Shown here: positions 1 to 10,834 of the stretch, piece after piece
How the letters are laid out: each line of letters begins with the position of its first letter
Numbering within the stretch: position 1 is the stretch's first letter
Assembly: GCF_026672545.1 (NCBI RefSeq)
Contig: NZ_JAPPRJ010000002.1
Span: forward strand, 385,001-449,000
From: Rhizobium sp. SL86
Lineage (GTDB): Bacteria > Pseudomonadota > Alphaproteobacteria > Rhizobiales > Rhizobiaceae
Direction of reading: 5' to 3'
Length of the DNA stretch: 64,000 bases
Program-made: the position numbers and the translations under genes
The notes under the pieces: generated by a model
What the model was told of the DNA's origin: nothing
The model's input: only the letters and a program-made list of their open reading frames with translations
The model's database searches: none

Positions 1-1030
<1,030 letters not shown>

Positions 1031-1291
1031 GTAAATGCTCATCAACGCGGCTAACGCCGCGTCGATGATGCCTTCGTTCTGTCCTCACGCTGGCGGCTCT
1101 TCGAGCCTTCGCTGCGGACGGCGCGCCGGACAACCGGCGGCTCGGCTCTGCCGGCTGCTGGTGCCACGCGAAACGAACAAAAGACGTGTTCAAAAAAAAG
1201 ACTATTGGCTACTGCCTACTGGCTAAGCCCTCAGTCACCAGCTTCTCAACAATCTCCGGCGCCAAACCGCGCCGGATACATTGCCCTTAGC

Positions 1292-1411
1292 TGACCTGGT
1301 GGTCATGGCGGGGCGGCTGCACCCGTTCCCATTCCGAACACGGCCGTGAAACGCCCCTGCGCCAATGGTACTTCGTCTCAAGACGCGGGAGAGTAGGTCG
1401 CTGCCAGGTCT
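1292..1411 (+). rRNA. rrf: 5S ribosomal RNA
   Basis: This is a segment of about 120 nt whose ends pair (gacctgg at 1293 with ccaggtc ending at 1410). It carries the 5S core cccattccgaacacgg and the gagagtaggtcg segment. It lies about 260 nt downstream of the 23S rRNA and just before the initiator tRNA, the usual order in rhizobial rrn operons. The 1031-1291 spacer holds no gene that I can recognise. Confidence 0.95.
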
Positions 1412-1492
1412 GCTAAAGGCAATACAAAATCTTCTCACAACAAAACCTCCCGGACACAAAAAAGCCCGGACATGACAAAACACACCCAATAA

Positions 1493-3364
<1,872 letters not shown>

Positions 3365-3580
3365 GACATCCCCGGGGTTCTGCCGGGTACCTAGTGACAA
3401 GAGAGCAATGATACAAGCAAAGGGTTCCAGTCTTTCCGCTGGAGACTGGTTGGTATGCCGATTCAAGCGCAAACGTCGTTTGATGAAGTAACGGGGGGAG
3501 ACGGGTAGTTGGGCTGAAAACGGCGTTGTGGGATGTCGATCCTATGGTGCGGGACCGGCATCCAGTGGTAGGCTGTCCGA

Positions 3581-3919
3581 TCAGTATGGAGTTTGATCGC
3601 TGCCCAGTAGATGAGGCTTGCGCCGGAAATCCCAGCCACCGTCGACATATCTGTCGATAAGATCGCCCAGCGCCCGGTCTGAGGCGGCCGGATCAAATCC
3701 CTGCTCGACCAGCTTCTCCAAAATCGCTTCCTCGACCTTGTTCATCCGAGCCGTATTGCCTTCGCGCTCGGCAAGTCTCGCAGTGTTGACAATCAACCAC
3801 TGCAGCGCGATCCGCGCGATGTCGTCGCGGCCGGGGCGGCGTAGCTTCTTCTGCTCATCACGATATTCCTGTTGCCGCGTTCTCTGCTCTCGAAGCCGTG
3901 CGGCTTTGGATTTAGGCAT
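3581..3919 (-). CDS. Hypothetical protein, 112 aa
   Basis: This is a small protein with a very basic N-terminus (MPKSKAARLREQRTRQQ) followed by predicted helices and an acidic middle (NKVEEAILEKL). I do not recognise the family. The ATG at 3919 starts where the sequence becomes protein-like; an upstream in-frame extension is Arg-rich and implausible. It lies between the recombinase and a degraded sensor gene, so it may be cargo of the integrated element. The basic helical N-terminus could bind nucleic acid, but this is a guess. Confidence 0.55.
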   Translation of the reverse strand: MPKSKAARLREQRTRQQEYRDEQKKLRRPGRDDIARIALQWLIVNTARLAEREGNTARMNKVEEAILEKLVEQGFDPAASDRALGDLIDRYVDGGWDFRRKPHLLGSDQTPY

Positions 3920-4108
3920 CACCGCCTCCCGCAAACGCCGTTCGCCCGAGAATCGGAAATATCGTGCGCGGAATCGATGTTTGCCGGATCTGAATCTTGG
4001 GAGGCACAGCCGGAATCGAACGTGTCGGAAATCGGTTGCGTTGGCGGCTCCATCCGAAATCATGGTCGACTGCGCCGACCCAGCCCAGAAAAACGGAAAC
4101 GCGAGCCA

Positions 4109-5109
4109 TCATGTCCATTCGATGCCTCTCAGGCAGTCGACATAGCAAAGATCGCGGAAATCGCGACGATGGACTTTCCGCATCCAGTTGCAGGCATCCT
4201 CCTCCGAACACCTGTCCTCTTCATAGGGGACAAAGAAGCTAGGTCGGTATCGTTCACGGTGAAGCGGTATCCAGAGCAGGCCCTTGAAGCGAACGGGCTC
4301 TTCGTCATCCATGATGTTCGTCTTTATCAAAGCAGACGTAGCATCTTTGGCAAGGTCGAGCCCATGCAGCGCGGTGTTGGCTGCAATCGGCATGACGAAG
4401 CGCGGCACTCGCGCTCCGTCCTCCACGAAGATCGTTTCCTGATACGGCAGCTCCAGGAGGTGTGTGTCTCCGCGCCGAACATCTCCACCGTCTTGTCATT
4501 GACATCCAGCACGATTGTATTGCGAAGTGCCAATTCAAGCCAAGCTTCATCCTTGTGGAAATGCTCTGCGAGGTCGGTGACGCCCGCTTGCATGAGTTCC
4601 CCAATCATGCGGCGGACACCGGAGAAGTCCAGCTCCCAGAATGAGGCGGCCATCGCTTGGAAAATGTTCTCGTAGCGGTGTGAAGCGATACGAACCTGTT
4701 CGGCAATCTCCTCTGTGCGGGTGAGGTCGCGGCTTCTTTCTACAACGAAGCACGGAATGTTTCCGTTGGCCTCGTCAAACTGCAACGAACAGTCGACCCC
4801 GATTTTCAATTCCGCGCCAGTCGCCGAACGTCTGTAAAGTTCTCCAGACCACTGTCCCGCGTCGAAAAGCAGGCGTTTGATCGTATCCAGGCCGTGGGGA
4901 TGCCGCGTCAAAAGGAGTTCGTCGATATCACGGCCCTCCATTGCTGAGATTGAATACCCGTAAAGCGAAAGCGCCGCCTTGTTGAAAAACTGAATTGCGC
5001 GCTGCATGTCATAGATGATGACGGCGTCCGGCAAGGTGTCCAGCGCTGAAGCCAAGGTCCGGAGATGGGAAGAAGCCACCGCCGAAGTCATCATAGTCTT
5101 GGTGCGCAT
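4109..5109 (-). pseudogene. PAS-domain sensor protein, frameshifted and lacking a kinase domain
   Basis: The frame opens with ATG at 5109 behind a strong GGAGGA site. It encodes one PAS domain (about residues 14-130, with LPDAVIIYDMQRAIQFFNKAA) and the start of a second (from HRYENIFQAMAASFWELD). The second PAS resembles the third PAS of the large kinase at 15610 (both have FQAM..SFWELD and VLDVND/IVDVND). At a GT/AC dinucleotide run (4460-4467) the frame shifts; two bases fewer would read GAETHLLELPYQETIFVEDG and continue to a stop at 4109. No histidine kinase or output domain follows. The gene is 13 bp behind a receiver-only regulator and was probably co-transcribed with it. Confidence 0.7.
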
Positions 5110-5122
5110 GACTGTTCCTCCG

Positions 5123-5491
5123 TCAACGCTCGGCGAAGACCCGATCGAGGCATTCGAGCAGCCGCTCGCTCTCAAAGGGCTTCGACAGAAGACAGATCGG
5201 TCCAGACGCAAGGGCGTCACTGATAATCGAACGCTCTTGCAATGCGGTCATCATGATGACGGGCAGCGAGCTTCGGCGCGCTGCCATGGTCCGCTTGAGC
5301 TCAAGGCCGTTCATTCCCGGCATGTGGATATCGGTGACCAGGCAATCGACCGTGTCCACCTCCGTCGATCTCAAGAAGGCTTCGGCGTTTTCGAAACCGA
5401 CGGCAATATAGTCCGACGCCTGGAGCAGGCTGACCAATGCGTGCCGCAGAGACCTGTCGTCGTCGACAATGGCAATCGAGATGTCCGTCAC
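5123..5491 (-). CDS. Single-domain response regulator (CheY/FixJ-type receiver)
   Basis: This 122-residue protein consists only of a receiver domain. The acidic pocket is D10-D11, the phospho-acceptor is D54 in VTDIHMPGMNGLELK, and the conserved lysine is K104 in LSKPF. It has no DNA-binding domain, so it should signal by protein contact or act as a phosphate sink. It precedes the broken PAS gene on the same strand with a 13-bp gap. A second receiver-only protein of the same style lies at 25741-26127, next to a FixJ-type regulator. The cognate kinase is not evident here; the kinase at 15610 is a candidate. Confidence 0.9.
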   Translation of the reverse strand: MTDISIAIVDDDRSLRHALVSLLQASDYIAVGFENAEAFLRSTEVDTVDCLVTDIHMPGMNGLELKRTMAARRSSLPVIMMTALQERSIISDALASGPICLLSKPFESERLLECLDRVFAER

Positions 5492-5561
5492 GAAGCTTTC
5501 CTATCTACGTGCTCTGGCGTGCAGCATGCGCGATCCCGACACGCTTCGGAATCATACGATG

Positions 5562-5763
5562 GTTTACCCGTTTGCCGGAAGTCGGATGTTAGCCAAGGGC
5601 TTTTGAGGGGAGAAGGGTTGGAGACCGGGCGGCTACACGTCGCCACGCTGATGAAGAAGATGGGCATCGAGGCGATCTACCGCCGCCCGAACACCTCTAA
5701 ACCAGCGCCAGGTCACAAAATCTATCCTTACCTCCTGCGAAAGCTGACGGTCACCCGGCCCAA
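5562..5763 (+). pseudogene. IS3-family transposase OrfB, 5' fragment
   Basis: The translation shows the pre-catalytic part of IS3-family OrfB: YPFAGSRMLA, then GRLHVATLMKKMGIEA and YPYLLRKLTVTRPN. One base appears to be lost in a G run near 5596, which breaks the frame between the two parts. The fragment stops exactly at the left end of the IS21-family element and continues at 9139. There is no OrfA and no left terminus, so the IS3 copy was already truncated on its left side, just upstream of the response regulator promoter. Confidence 0.8.
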
Positions 5764-5848
5764 TGTTGGCGGCTGTCCAAAAGCGCGGATAAATGGTGCC
5801 GAGGATTGAGAACTTTGAAAGCGGCTGAAGAAGCCGCCTTCAGTGTTG

Positions 5849-6046
5849 CTAATCTTGATTATCGTCGGAAGCTTGTTGGTTTTGGACCATGTGCTGGATG
5901 TCAGGGGCGTAATGGTTCCAGATGGCGTCGCGCAGATCATCGAGGAGTTCGAAGACGGCCCATGCCTGCTCGGGGGTCCATTCGGCACTGATGAGGATTG
6001 GCAGGCCACGCTTGAGACCTGAAGAGTGGTGCGTCTTTTCGGTCAT
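5849..6046 (-). CDS. Small IS21-associated protein, 65 aa
   Basis: This acidic 65-residue protein starts in an ATGA overlap with the istB stop codon, so it is translationally coupled to it. The core PILISAEWTPEQAWAVFELLDDLRDAIW is of a kind I associate with small open frames found downstream of istB in rhizobial IS21-like elements. Its function is unknown. The start at 6046 is fixed by the ATGA overlap; longer upstream readings are the istB sequence in another frame. Confidence 0.7.
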   Translation of the reverse strand: MTEKTHHSSGLKRGLPILISAEWTPEQAWAVFELLDDLRDAIWNHYAPDIQHMVQNQQASDDNQD

Positions 6047-6816
6047 GATGCGGGCTCTGTTTCGCCGGATTGGTGACTGGCGCGTTGCTGACGCTGGGCT
6101 ATGGAGCGCTCGTTGGCTTCCTTGAAGCGATAGGAATCTCCTTCGATCGCGACGACTTCGCAGTGGTGGACGAGACGATCGACCAGGCTGACGACGCACG
6201 CGGCGTTCGGAAAGACCTCCGACCATTGCGCAAAGGGTTTATTGGTGGTGACGATGGTCGAGCGTTTCTCGTATCGGCGGCTGATGAGCTCGAAGAGCAG
6301 ATCGGCATGGCGGTTGGAATAGGATAGGTAGCCGATCTCGTCGATCAGCAGGACGTCATGGGAAGCATAGTACTGAAGCTTGCGGCGCAGCAGGGAATCG
6401 CTGTCGATGGCGGCGAGTTCGCCGAGCATTTCGCTGGCGGTGCGGAACAGGACCGAATGGCCCCGGATGAGTGCCTGGTAGGCGATGTTGAGGGCGAGCG
6501 TCGATTTGCCGACGCCGTTCGGACCGATGAAGACGATGTTGGTGGCATCCTTCATGAATGCCAGCGTCATCAGTTCCTCGACGGTGGCGCGGTCGATGCG
6601 GCGCGGCCACTTCCAGTCATAGTCGGCCATTTGCTTGAAGTGGCCGAGCCTGGCGGTGCGCATGCGTCGCAGCAGCGAGCGGTCGGAGCGCTCGTCTTCT
6701 TCCCACCGGATCACGGTCGGCACCCAGTCCTGTGTGGCGATCTCGTCCCAATGGGCCGTCAGGCCATAAAGGCGCAATTGTCTGGCGCGATTGAACAGGG
6801 TGTCGATCTTATTCAT
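6043..6816 (-). CDS. istB: IstB, AAA+ ATPase transposition helper
   Basis: This 257-residue helper ATPase works with IstA in target selection and strand transfer. It is DnaC-like: Walker A is GPNGVGKST, Walker B is VLLIDEIG, and a sensor region reads STIVTTNKPF. The N-terminus (NKIDTLFNRARQLRLYGL) is the family's small helical domain. It overlaps the end of istA by 8 bp and overlaps the next small gene by 4 bp, giving a tightly coupled operon. Length matches the family and no defect is seen. Confidence 0.95.
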   Translation of the reverse strand: MNKIDTLFNRARQLRLYGLTAHWDEIATQDWVPTVIRWEEDERSDRSLLRRMRTARLGHFKQMADYDWKWPRRIDRATVEELMTLAFMKDATNIVFIGPNGVGKSTLALNIAYQALIRGHSVLFRTASEMLGELAAIDSDSLLRRKLQYYASHDVLLIDEIGYLSYSNRHADLLFELISRRYEKRSTIVTTNKPFAQWSEVFPNAACVVSLVDRLVHHCEVVAIEGDSYRFKEANERSIAQRQQRASHQSGETEPAS

Positions 6817-8308
6817 CGTCGTTTCCTTTCAATGTGAGTTGATCGTAACGGTCGAGCTTGTGGGGAATGACAGTCGTGTCCTTCTTGCGGACATGCTCGG
6901 GCAGCCTGGTTTCGACCGGGGGCGGAGCGCCCCGCGCAATCCGGCGGCGTTCGAGCACTGATCGAACCGCCTTGGAATGCGAGGCGCCGGCGCGCAAAGC
7001 GTCTTCGACGGCCGCCTGGAGTTCCTGGGCGCCGTAGAGGTCGAGCAACGTCAGCATGGCGTTGGTGATTGCGCCGATATTGGCGCCACGTTCTGCGGCA
7101 TGCATCATCAGCTTCTGACAAGCCGGCACGGCCCGCGTCAGGCTATTGAGGCCGCGATGCTGGCGTGCCTCGCGCTTGACGGCGACGAGTGCCTTCAGGT
7201 GCTGAGGATCCTCGATCTGCTGGCCCCTATCGAAGCTGCGACGGTGGCTGGCGATCATCGTGGCGGCGTCGAATATCCTGACCTGGACGAGATCGGCGCG
7301 AACGGTGAGTGTTCGTTGGACATGCGTATGAGGGACCGAGTAATCGTTCAGATCGAAGCGCACGTAGGGTGTCTTGCCAACCTTCACGGCCACCTGCTCC
7401 TCGACGGGATAGGGATTGGCCGGCAAGGGCAGAAGCATGGGCTGTTCTTTTGAGAACGCCTCACGCACCGTCATTGCCCGGTCCTCCGGGCATGGCCTGT
7501 CGGCAGCCTGGGTCCGGCACCAGTGTTCGGCCTGGGCATTGAGATCGTCGAGGTCCTTGAAGGTGCGGGCGATGAAGAAGGCTTCCCGGATGTGGCGAAT
7601 GGCGCGCTCGACACGGCCTTTCTCGTTGCCCCGTGCTACCGCGACAGGACGGGGTTCGAAGCGATAATGAGCCGCGAAGGCCAACAATGTCGGATGGAAG
7701 CGGATGGCATCGCCCTGCCGTTCAAGGACGGCGGACTTCAGATTGTCGTAGAGCAGCACTCTGGGAAGGCTGTTCCAGTCGTTGAATGCGCCGACATGGC
7801 CGCGCAGGAAGTTTTCCATGCGGGCATCAAGGAAGAAGCGCAGATAGATGTCGCGCGAGTAGGATAGCACCATGACGAAGGCCATCAGCGGGCGGCGGGC
7901 CCTGCCGATCTCGATGTGGCCAAAATGACCCCAGTCGACCTGGCCCTGCTCACCCGGCAGGGTGCGTAGTCGTAGATAAGCTTCCGCCGCCTTCCGTGGT
8001 CGGTGCAGCGCCACCATGTGCCGGAAGTGGTCGGGCGATCCCTTATAGCCGCGCTCCTGCACCATCCCGTAAAGGCGGCTGGACGTCAGGTCAGGATATT
8101 TGGTCAGCGTCTGCTGGATAAACGGCAGGTACAGGTCGATCTCGGCGGGGCGGATCACCGGCCTGTGTCGAGGCAAGCCCGCGTCCTTCAGGACCCTGAA
8201 GACGGTGGTGTGATGGCAATGCAATTGCTTGGCGATCGTGCCGCAGCGCCACTTCTCAACGTGGTACAGGCGCAGGATCATCGCTTCCTTCTCGGCAGAT
8301 ATGGTCAT
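6809..8308 (-). CDS. istA: IstA, IS21-family DDE transposase
   Basis: This is a transposase of about 499 residues. It has an N-terminal helix-turn-helix (AEKEAMILRLYHVEKWRCGTI...), an HTH_21-like segment, and an rve-type DDE catalytic core with acidic residues around VDWGHFGHIEIG, LLYDNLKSAV and KGRVERAIRHI. The ATG at 8308 (MTISAEKE) is chosen for alignment with the domain; a nearby ATG at 8323 would add five residues. The start lies inside the end of the upstream zinc-finger-like gene, which would couple their translation. No internal stop is seen, so the element could be active. Confidence 0.92.
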   Translation of the reverse strand: MTISAEKEAMILRLYHVEKWRCGTIAKQLHCHHTTVFRVLKDAGLPRHRPVIRPAEIDLYLPFIQQTLTKYPDLTSSRLYGMVQERGYKGSPDHFRHMVALHRPRKAAEAYLRLRTLPGEQGQVDWGHFGHIEIGRARRPLMAFVMVLSYSRDIYLRFFLDARMENFLRGHVGAFNDWNSLPRVLLYDNLKSAVLERQGDAIRFHPTLLAFAAHYRFEPRPVAVARGNEKGRVERAIRHIREAFFIARTFKDLDDLNAQAEHWCRTQAADRPCPEDRAMTVREAFSKEQPMLLPLPANPYPVEEQVAVKVGKTPYVRFDLNDYSVPHTHVQRTLTVRADLVQVRIFDAATMIASHRRSFDRGQQIEDPQHLKALVAVKREARQHRGLNSLTRAVPACQKLMMHAAERGANIGAITNAMLTLLDLYGAQELQAAVEDALRAGASHSKAVRSVLERRRIARGAPPPVETRLPEHVRKKDTTVIPHKLDRYDQLTLKGNDDE

Positions 8309-8744
8309 CGGTTCGATCTCCATGGTCGAATGGACGCACGTGTGTCCCCCGGCGACGCACGAAGCCGCGGCGAAAGAACAGCGGCACAGAGCTGCCGCAG
8401 CGCCGGCACCACGGCTCGATCGATGACACCACGCCAGCGGTGCCATCGCCCGGTGCAACGATGCCGCCGTTTGTGGACGCCTTCAGTCGTGAACCCTCTG
8501 GAACGACGGGTGGAGAGTGATGCGTCACGTTTTTGCGAGCCTGCCGATATCGGCGGGAGCGATCGGCATGGGCAAAGCGCCCCGGCCGGGTGCTCTGGTA
8601 GCGCCGTCCGGCTGCCCGCAGGCTGTCACGGCGCGCCGCATGGGCGCAGGCAGAACCGCAATAGCGCTGACCCCGATCGCAATGGCGGCAAAGCAGAACC
8701 TGCGCGCGACACCGCCCGCAGAGGAAGAAACGAGCAGTTTGCAT
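8256..8744 (-). CDS. IS21-associated zinc-finger-like accessory protein
   Basis: This 162-residue basic protein has a cysteine-rich N-terminus: CGRC, then CRHCDRGQRYCGSAC, and a later CRRC. The spacing suggests one or two zinc-binding sites. The middle is Arg-rich (GRRYQSTRPGRFAHADRSRRYRQARK). Small open frames of this kind occur upstream of transposase genes in some rhizobial IS elements as I remember them. I cannot name a function; nucleic-acid binding would fit. Its 3' end overlaps the istA start by about 50 bp in another frame. It is a real gene more likely than a shadow because of the regular Cys pattern. Confidence 0.6.
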   Translation of the reverse strand: MQTARFFLCGRCRAQVLLCRHCDRGQRYCGSACAHAARRDSLRAAGRRYQSTRPGRFAHADRSRRYRQARKNVTHHSPPVVPEGSRLKASTNGGIVAPGDGTAGVVSSIEPWCRRCGSSVPLFFRRGFVRRRGTHVRPFDHGDRTDDHICREGSDDPAPVPR

Positions 8745-9133
8745 CGCGGCGGCGCACCTTTCGAAGCGCCGTCGGGATTGATCGGAGAAGCTCGACGGAA
8801 TGCGCCAATACCATTATAATGACGCTCACCGTGAACCAGTCGGCAGTCCTGCGTGATGACAGCCACGTCATCTCACAGATGCCTGAGGGATTGGACATCG
8901 AATTGGCCTGGTAGCTTTGGTCGATGTCTGTTTGCGGCGCTCCGCCAGTCTATCATTGACGGACGCAGCGCGGGATGTGCCTCAGTCGCCCTCCGGGCTC
9001 CTGACGCCACATCCCGCGCTCATCTCCCCCATCAAAACCTTTGCAATAATCTCAGGGCCCTGTCCGCCGCGTCCAGATTCGCCGTAATCCCGTCTCGGCA
9101 CCAAATATGCGCGGTTCTCAACAGCCACCGACA

Positions 9134-9628
9134 CCCAATCAGGTCTGGGCGATGGACCTGACCTACATCCCCATGGCGCGAGGATTTGTCTATCTCTGCG
9201 CCGTCGTCGACTGGTTCAGCCGGAAGGTCTTGTCGTGGCGGCTGTCGATCACGATGGAAGCGGACTTCTGCATCGAAGCGGTCGAGGAGGCGCTCGCCCG
9301 CTATGGCAAGCCGGAAATCTTCAACACGGATCAGGGCTCGCAGTTTACCTCGGTGGACTTCACGGCGGTGCTGAAGAAAGCTGAGATCGCCATCTCGATG
9401 GATGGCAAGGGCGCATGGCGCGACAACGTCTTCGTCGAGCGGCTCTGGCGGTCGATCAAATACGAGGAGGTCTACCTCCACGCCTACAAGGTCGTGTCTG
9501 AAGCCCGCCTCGGCATTGGCCGATATCTGACCTTTTACAACACTCGACGCCCACATTCATCCCTTGACCGGCAGACGCCGGATCAGGCCTACTTCAACGC
9601 GCTGGCACCCATGATGGTGGCGGCATAA
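9134..9628 (+). pseudogene. IS3-family transposase OrfB, 3' fragment (DDE core)
   Basis: This holds the catalytic part of an IS3-family integrase-type transposase. The three acidic residues lie in QVWAMDLTYIP, FNTDQGSQFTS and NVFVERLWRSIKYEEV, and the end is FYNTRRPHSSLDRQTPDQAYF with a stop at 9626. Its 5' half lies at 5562-5763 on the other side of the IS21-family element. The core is uninterrupted, but the whole gene lacks its N-terminus and OrfA, so it cannot make a full transposase. The IS3 right end seems to be near 9690 (…accgagccacctct), where the next remnant begins. Confidence 0.88.
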
Positions 9629-9691
9629 TCGAGGTGAAAATCCACTTAGCAATACGCCCGAAACTGTTCAGACAAACCGAGCCACCTCTAT

Positions 9692-9976
9692 CGTTGAAGC
9701 GAACGCATCCAGCTTCGGTCGCCGGATCGGTTATTGCCGCTGATAGCCAGGCGGCGTGGAATACGACACCATCTTGGAAACGCTGTCGCGAGATATGTTG
9801 AAATGCTTTACAGCCTAACGCCGGCTCATCCCTTCCGAGACGGCCAGGCGAACCTTCAGATAAATTCCACGGTGTAGATCCCCAGCCCTCCTGCGCTCAT
9901 TGCAGAAGGTAAATAAGTGGCCGACTTTTACGCCGCCCGAAGCGCGACAATCCCGCCGCTACCGTGGTCTAATTTT
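9692..9976 (-). pseudogene. Remnant of a second IS21-family istA gene
   Basis: Read on the minus strand from about 9880, the sequence gives an IstA-type N-terminus: YLKVRLAVSEGMSRR, a TAG stop, AVKHFNISRDSVSKMVSY, STPPGYQRQ, a TAA stop, then PIRRPKLDAFAST. Both stops are in frame. The remnant ends where the IS3 right end begins, so the IS3 copy appears to have inserted into this older istA. Sequence up to about 9976 (ending tctaattttgca) may be the old terminal repeat region. It is unrelated in detail to the intact IS21 copy at 5764-9133. Confidence 0.65.
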
Positions 9977-10014
9977 GCACCGCCGCTCTCAAAGGAATTC
10001 GACAAGCAACAACC

Positions 10015-10680
10015 TTACTTCCTTCCTCTAAGGACTGAGCGCGACCGAATTATCGGCGTTGTCGGCAAGGCGATAGTGCCTGATTTCATGTCATGCCGAA
10101 TGACAAGATTCGGGCCAACTTTGCAATTGTCTCCGATGGTAACGCCGGCAAAAATGACTGCCCCTGTCGCAATGACACAGCCTTTTCCGATGCGCACATC
10201 ACTTGAAATCATAGCATGCGGCAGTATTGCAGAAAACTCACCGATCTCGGCCCTAGCCCCTATACAATTGTAGGCGAATAGATGGACATGCCGTCCAATA
10301 ATTGCATTCGTGACGAGAGAAAAAGGTCCAATGTAGCATCCTTCCGATAGGGATGAGTATCCAGATACAACGCAATTCGGGAAGACGAACCTTGGCCACC
10401 GGCAGTTGGCCAAGGCGGGCCGCTCTCGGATTCTCCGCGCGATGTCAGGATCAGTGATCGTCAGAAACGCGTCTGCTTCTGCACCGGCCACGCTATCAAT
10501 TGTCTCGACCGCTTTTCCCAAAAGGCGTCCTTGTGGTTGATCGTCGACAACGTGGCTGATCGCTGCCCCCGCAGCTTCAAATATGCCCATGAGGTTGTTG
10601 GCATTTCTACCTGCGCCGACAAACATGACCTCAGAGATCATCGGGATGAGAGAGGAAAAACTTGATCCTGGCAACTGCAT
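10015..10680 (-). CDS. NeuD/PglD-family sugar O-/N-acyltransferase
   Basis: This 221-residue protein has an N-terminal Rossmann-like part (about 14-90: MFVGAGRNANNLMGIF, FLTITDPDIARRI) and a left-handed beta-helix of hexapeptide repeats (about 100-210: GCYIGPFSLVTNAIIG, GKGCVIATGAVIFAGV, GDNCKVGPNLVI). That architecture is the one of NeuD/PglD enzymes, which acetylate nucleotide sugars or sialic-acid-like sugars in the cytoplasm. It is divergent from the glycosyltransferase gene at 10835 across a 154-bp AT-rich gap. The sugar is unknown. The start at 10680 has only a weak ribosome site; ATG at 10641 is an alternative. Confidence 0.8.
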   Translation of the reverse strand: MQLPGSSFSSLIPMISEVMFVGAGRNANNLMGIFEAAGAAISHVVDDQPQGRLLGKAVETIDSVAGAEADAFLTITDPDIARRIRERPALANCRWPRFVFPNCVVSGYSSLSEGCYIGPFSLVTNAIIGRHVHLFAYNCIGARAEIGEFSAILPHAMISSDVRIGKGCVIATGAVIFAGVTIGDNCKVGPNLVIRHDMKSGTIALPTTPIIRSRSVLRGRK

Positions 10681-10834
10681 TGATGTTCCGTCGCGCCTAA
10701 ATTAGTGAATTTGAATTCTTGTTTTATCGAGATCAACTCCTTGATATCTATTACCATCGCTTTCTTAAGCTTTTAATATCATTAAGAGAGAGGCAGTCGC
10801 GCCAGTTCGAGCTCATGGAGAAGCGGAGGTTTCG

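Larger units (their letters stand above)
5764..9133. mobile_element. IS21-family insertion sequence, apparently intact
   Basis: This 3370-bp element has imperfect terminal inverted repeats. The left end is TGTTGGCGGCTGT and the right end, read inward, is TGTCGGTGGCTGT. The direct repeat CCCAA flanks it (5759-5763 and 9134-9138), a target-site duplication of 5 bp, or 6 if the shared T is counted. It encodes IstA, IstB, a 65-residue downstream protein and an upstream zinc-finger-like protein, all on the minus strand. Joining the flanks restores the IS3 transposase codons for TRPN-QVWAMD exactly. The roughly 390 bp from 8745 to the right end hold no further gene and should carry the promoter and binding repeats. 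Confidence 0.92.

Noticed and set aside
3463..3696. 77-codon minus-strand frame upstream of the recombinase
   Set aside because: It overlaps the recombinase leader and the hypothetical gene end in another frame, with no ribosome site.
8525..8898. Alternative frames in the IS21 element opposite or beside the zinc-finger-like gene
   Set aside because: Only the frame at 8256-8744 has ordered CxxC pairs; the others are repetitive and without motif.
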